From Microbacterium sp. (GTDB taxonomy: Bacteria > Actinomycetota > Actinomycetes > Actinomycetales > Microbacteriaceae): a stretch of 32,858 nucleotides of DNA. Shown here in pieces: positions 31,531-32,858 of the stretch. Made by a program: the position numbers and the translations under genes. The notes under the pieces are model-generated. The model searched no databases and was not told the origin of the DNA. It worked only from the letters and a program-made list of their open reading frames with translations. Each line of letters begins with the position of its first letter. Within the stretch, counting starts at the first letter, position 1. The DNA lies in assembly GCF_011620665.1 (NCBI RefSeq), contig NZ_WOYQ01000035.1:5454-38311 (forward strand). The letters run 5' to 3'.

Positions 31531-32814
31531 TCAGGGTGTGCTTGTCGGATCGAGCGTGATGTCTACGCTACTGGTCCTGTGATCGTCCGCTGTGATCAGT
31601 CGCATCAGCATCTCTGAGAATCTCTTGATCGCCATCTGTTCGTCGAGCACGGACTCTCGGTACAGTCGGCCGTTCTTGCCGAGGTGTTCGGCGTGGCCCG
31701 GGTCGGCCGCGAGGCCGCGGATGGCGTCGAGCAGTGCCTCGGGGTCGCCGGCCCGTACAACGATGCCCGCGTCCGCCGCGCGGATCTCTTCAGCTGTGAT
31801 TCCCCTGATGTCTGTCGCGGCGACCACCGGCCGCCCCGCCGAAAAGTACGAGGTGAGTTTGCTCGGCACGGCCATCTCTGAGACGCCGGGCAGCTCGTTC
31901 ACGAGCAGGCAGTCGGCGCTCGCCAGCGCCGCCGAGAAGTCTGCGTCGTTGAGGGGTGAGAGAAACTCGAGCGTCGGCAGGCCCTGGCCGAGCTCCTTGA
32001 GACGGTCACGCTCGGAACCGTGGCCGAGCAGAACGAAGCGCACCGGAAGTTCGCGGTCAGAGGCCACCCTCGCGGCTTCGATCACGTTGTGGAGGCCCTG
32101 CTTGACGCCCATGTTCCCGGCGTGAAGGACGACCGTCTCGGCGGGGGTCCATCCGAGCCTCTCGCGGGCAGACACGACATCGACCTCGGGTGCCGGCGGC
32201 AGGTGCGTCCAGTTGCGCACCACCTCGATGCGATCGCACGGCACACCGAAGTCTTCGGCGACGCGCTCCGCGAAGCGATCGTGGATCACGACGACGCGAT
32301 CGGCACTGCGCAGCAGCCATCCCTCGAGCGCCGCGATCACGCGCACCGGGAGGGCGCCGGATTGGCCGGTCTCGACCATGCCCAGCGTGTAGAGGTCTTG
32401 CACCCACACGACGAGCGGCGTCTTTCGATGTGTCAGCTTGGCGCGCATGGCAACGAGCACCGACGAGATCAGCGCGGGGGAGACGACGACGATCGCGTCG
32501 GGCCCGCCCCACCGGTGCGCCGCCGCGCGGGCGCCGAACGACGCCTCCGACAGTGCGCGTCGCACACCCCTGGGCTGGGTCGGCACGTAGTGCTTGAGAC
32601 GTGTGACGGCGACCCCGGCGATTTGTTCGCTGCGCGACCACTCCCCGTAACCCGACTGAACCTTCCAGTCTGGATAATGGGGGTGAGTCGTCAACACGCG
32701 GGTAACGTAGCCCAAGCGAGCCAAGCCTCGGGCCATCGCCCCGGTGTACGGCGAGATTCCCGTCTTCTCGGGGGGAAAGTTCAGCCCGAGAAGCAGAACG
32801 CGAGGGGCCGTCAC
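31531..32814 (-). CDS. GT4-family glycosyltransferase, WcaI/WbuB-like
   Basis: A 427-residue GT-B enzyme. The start VLLLGLNFPPEKTGISPYTGAMARGLARLG and HPHYPDWKV are close to colanic-acid WcaI, a fucosyltransferase. Further on are VVWVQDLYTLGMVETG, FLSPLNDADFSAALASADCLLVNELPG and VPSKLTSYFSAGRPVVAATD. This subfamily has Lys/Ser in the PSKxxxY loop rather than a plain E-x7-E. With fcl directly downstream, fucose is a plausible donor sugar, by inference. GTG 32814 has no good Shine-Dalgarno. TAGCCT, a likely -10, ends 6 bases before it, so the message may be leaderless. It is the first gene of the right-hand minus-strand operon. Confidence 0.92.
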   Translation of the reverse strand: MTAPRVLLLGLNFPPEKTGISPYTGAMARGLARLGYVTRVLTTHPHYPDWKVQSGYGEWSRSEQIAGVAVTRLKHYVPTQPRGVRRALSEASFGARAAAHRWGGPDAIVVVSPALISSVLVAMRAKLTHRKTPLVVWVQDLYTLGMVETGQSGALPVRVIAALEGWLLRSADRVVVIHDRFAERVAEDFGVPCDRIEVVRNWTHLPPAPEVDVVSARERLGWTPAETVVLHAGNMGVKQGLHNVIEAARVASDRELPVRFVLLGHGSERDRLKELGQGLPTLEFLSPLNDADFSAALASADCLLVNELPGVSEMAVPSKLTSYFSAGRPVVAATDIRGITAEEIRAADAGIVVRAGDPEALLDAIRGLAADPGHAEHLGKNGRLYRESVLDEQMAIKRFSEMLMRLITADDHRTSSVDITLDPTSTP

Positions 32815-32820
32815 ACTTCC

Positions 32821-32826
32821 AGGCTA
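32821..32826 (-). promoter_or_regulatory. -10 element (TAGCCT) for the right-hand minus operon
   Basis: On the minus strand TAGCCT fits TANNNT and ends 6 bases before GTG 32814. CCGACC, 16 bases further upstream, is a poor -35. The geometry predicts a leaderless message. The last bases (32827-32858) hold nothing else I can name. Confidence 0.45.
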
Positions 32827-32858
32827 GCTGAGTTGCGATTTCGGTCGGGTTACGGGAA

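Noticed and set aside
1..32858. Search for CRISPR arrays, tRNA/rRNA genes, transposases, integrases and phage genes
   Set aside because: No regularly spaced repeats, clover-leaf sequences or mobile-element proteins seen; the window is gene-dense with short spacers.

Overview
This is a high-GC window, probably from an actinobacterium of the Microbacteriaceae type (Microbacterium-like). The evidence is the strong G/C preference at third codon positions, frequent GTG starts, a DUF222/HNH (13E12-type) endonuclease, an actinobacterial-style CoaBC, a fused Wzz/tyrosine-kinase protein and an LGFP cell-wall-binding repeat. No tRNA, rRNA, CRISPR array, prophage or insertion sequence is visible. No gene-free stretch exceeds about 250 bases.

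Left edge (1-3484): coaBC, then a convergent DUF222/HNH endonuclease, then a small VanZ-like membrane protein. From about 3.5 kb to the right edge the window is almost entirely one surface-polysaccharide locus, and the cluster may continue past the edge. It starts with a decayed polyprenyl-phosphate sugar transferase (3527-4014). Next come a GT4 glycosyltransferase, a large OafA-type acyltransferase with an SGNH domain, a BY-kinase/chain-length regulator, a LbH acetyltransferase, another GT and an acyltransferase. The block 11809-18043 holds a Wzx-type flippase, a GT, a Wzy-type polymerase, an acyltransferase and a membrane-anchored SGNH protein. A minus-strand operon (20675-18097) has gmd, an RMD-like reductase and a low-molecular-weight tyrosine phosphatase.

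The right part holds a Tat-exported glycoside hydrolase with an LGFP repeat, a DUF4012 protein, and a GtrA / GT2 / GT-C trio resembling a three-component extracytoplasmic glycosylation module. It ends with a minus-strand operon (32814-27186): WcaI-like GT, a candidate 30-codon small ORF, GDP-L-fucose synthase, a second DUF4012 protein and the intact priming sugar transferase.

Inferred working model: the intact transferase primes undecaprenyl phosphate and the GT4 enzymes build a repeat unit containing 6-deoxyhexoses made from GDP-mannose (L-fucose and possibly D-rhamnose). Acyltransferases decorate it, Wzx flips it, and Wzy polymerises it under kinase/phosphatase control. The Gtr-like trio may add a side residue outside the membrane, and the exported hydrolase may trim chains. 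No LytR-CpsA-Psr ligase and no transcription factor is seen. The two DUF4012 proteins are the most conspicuous components without a known function.
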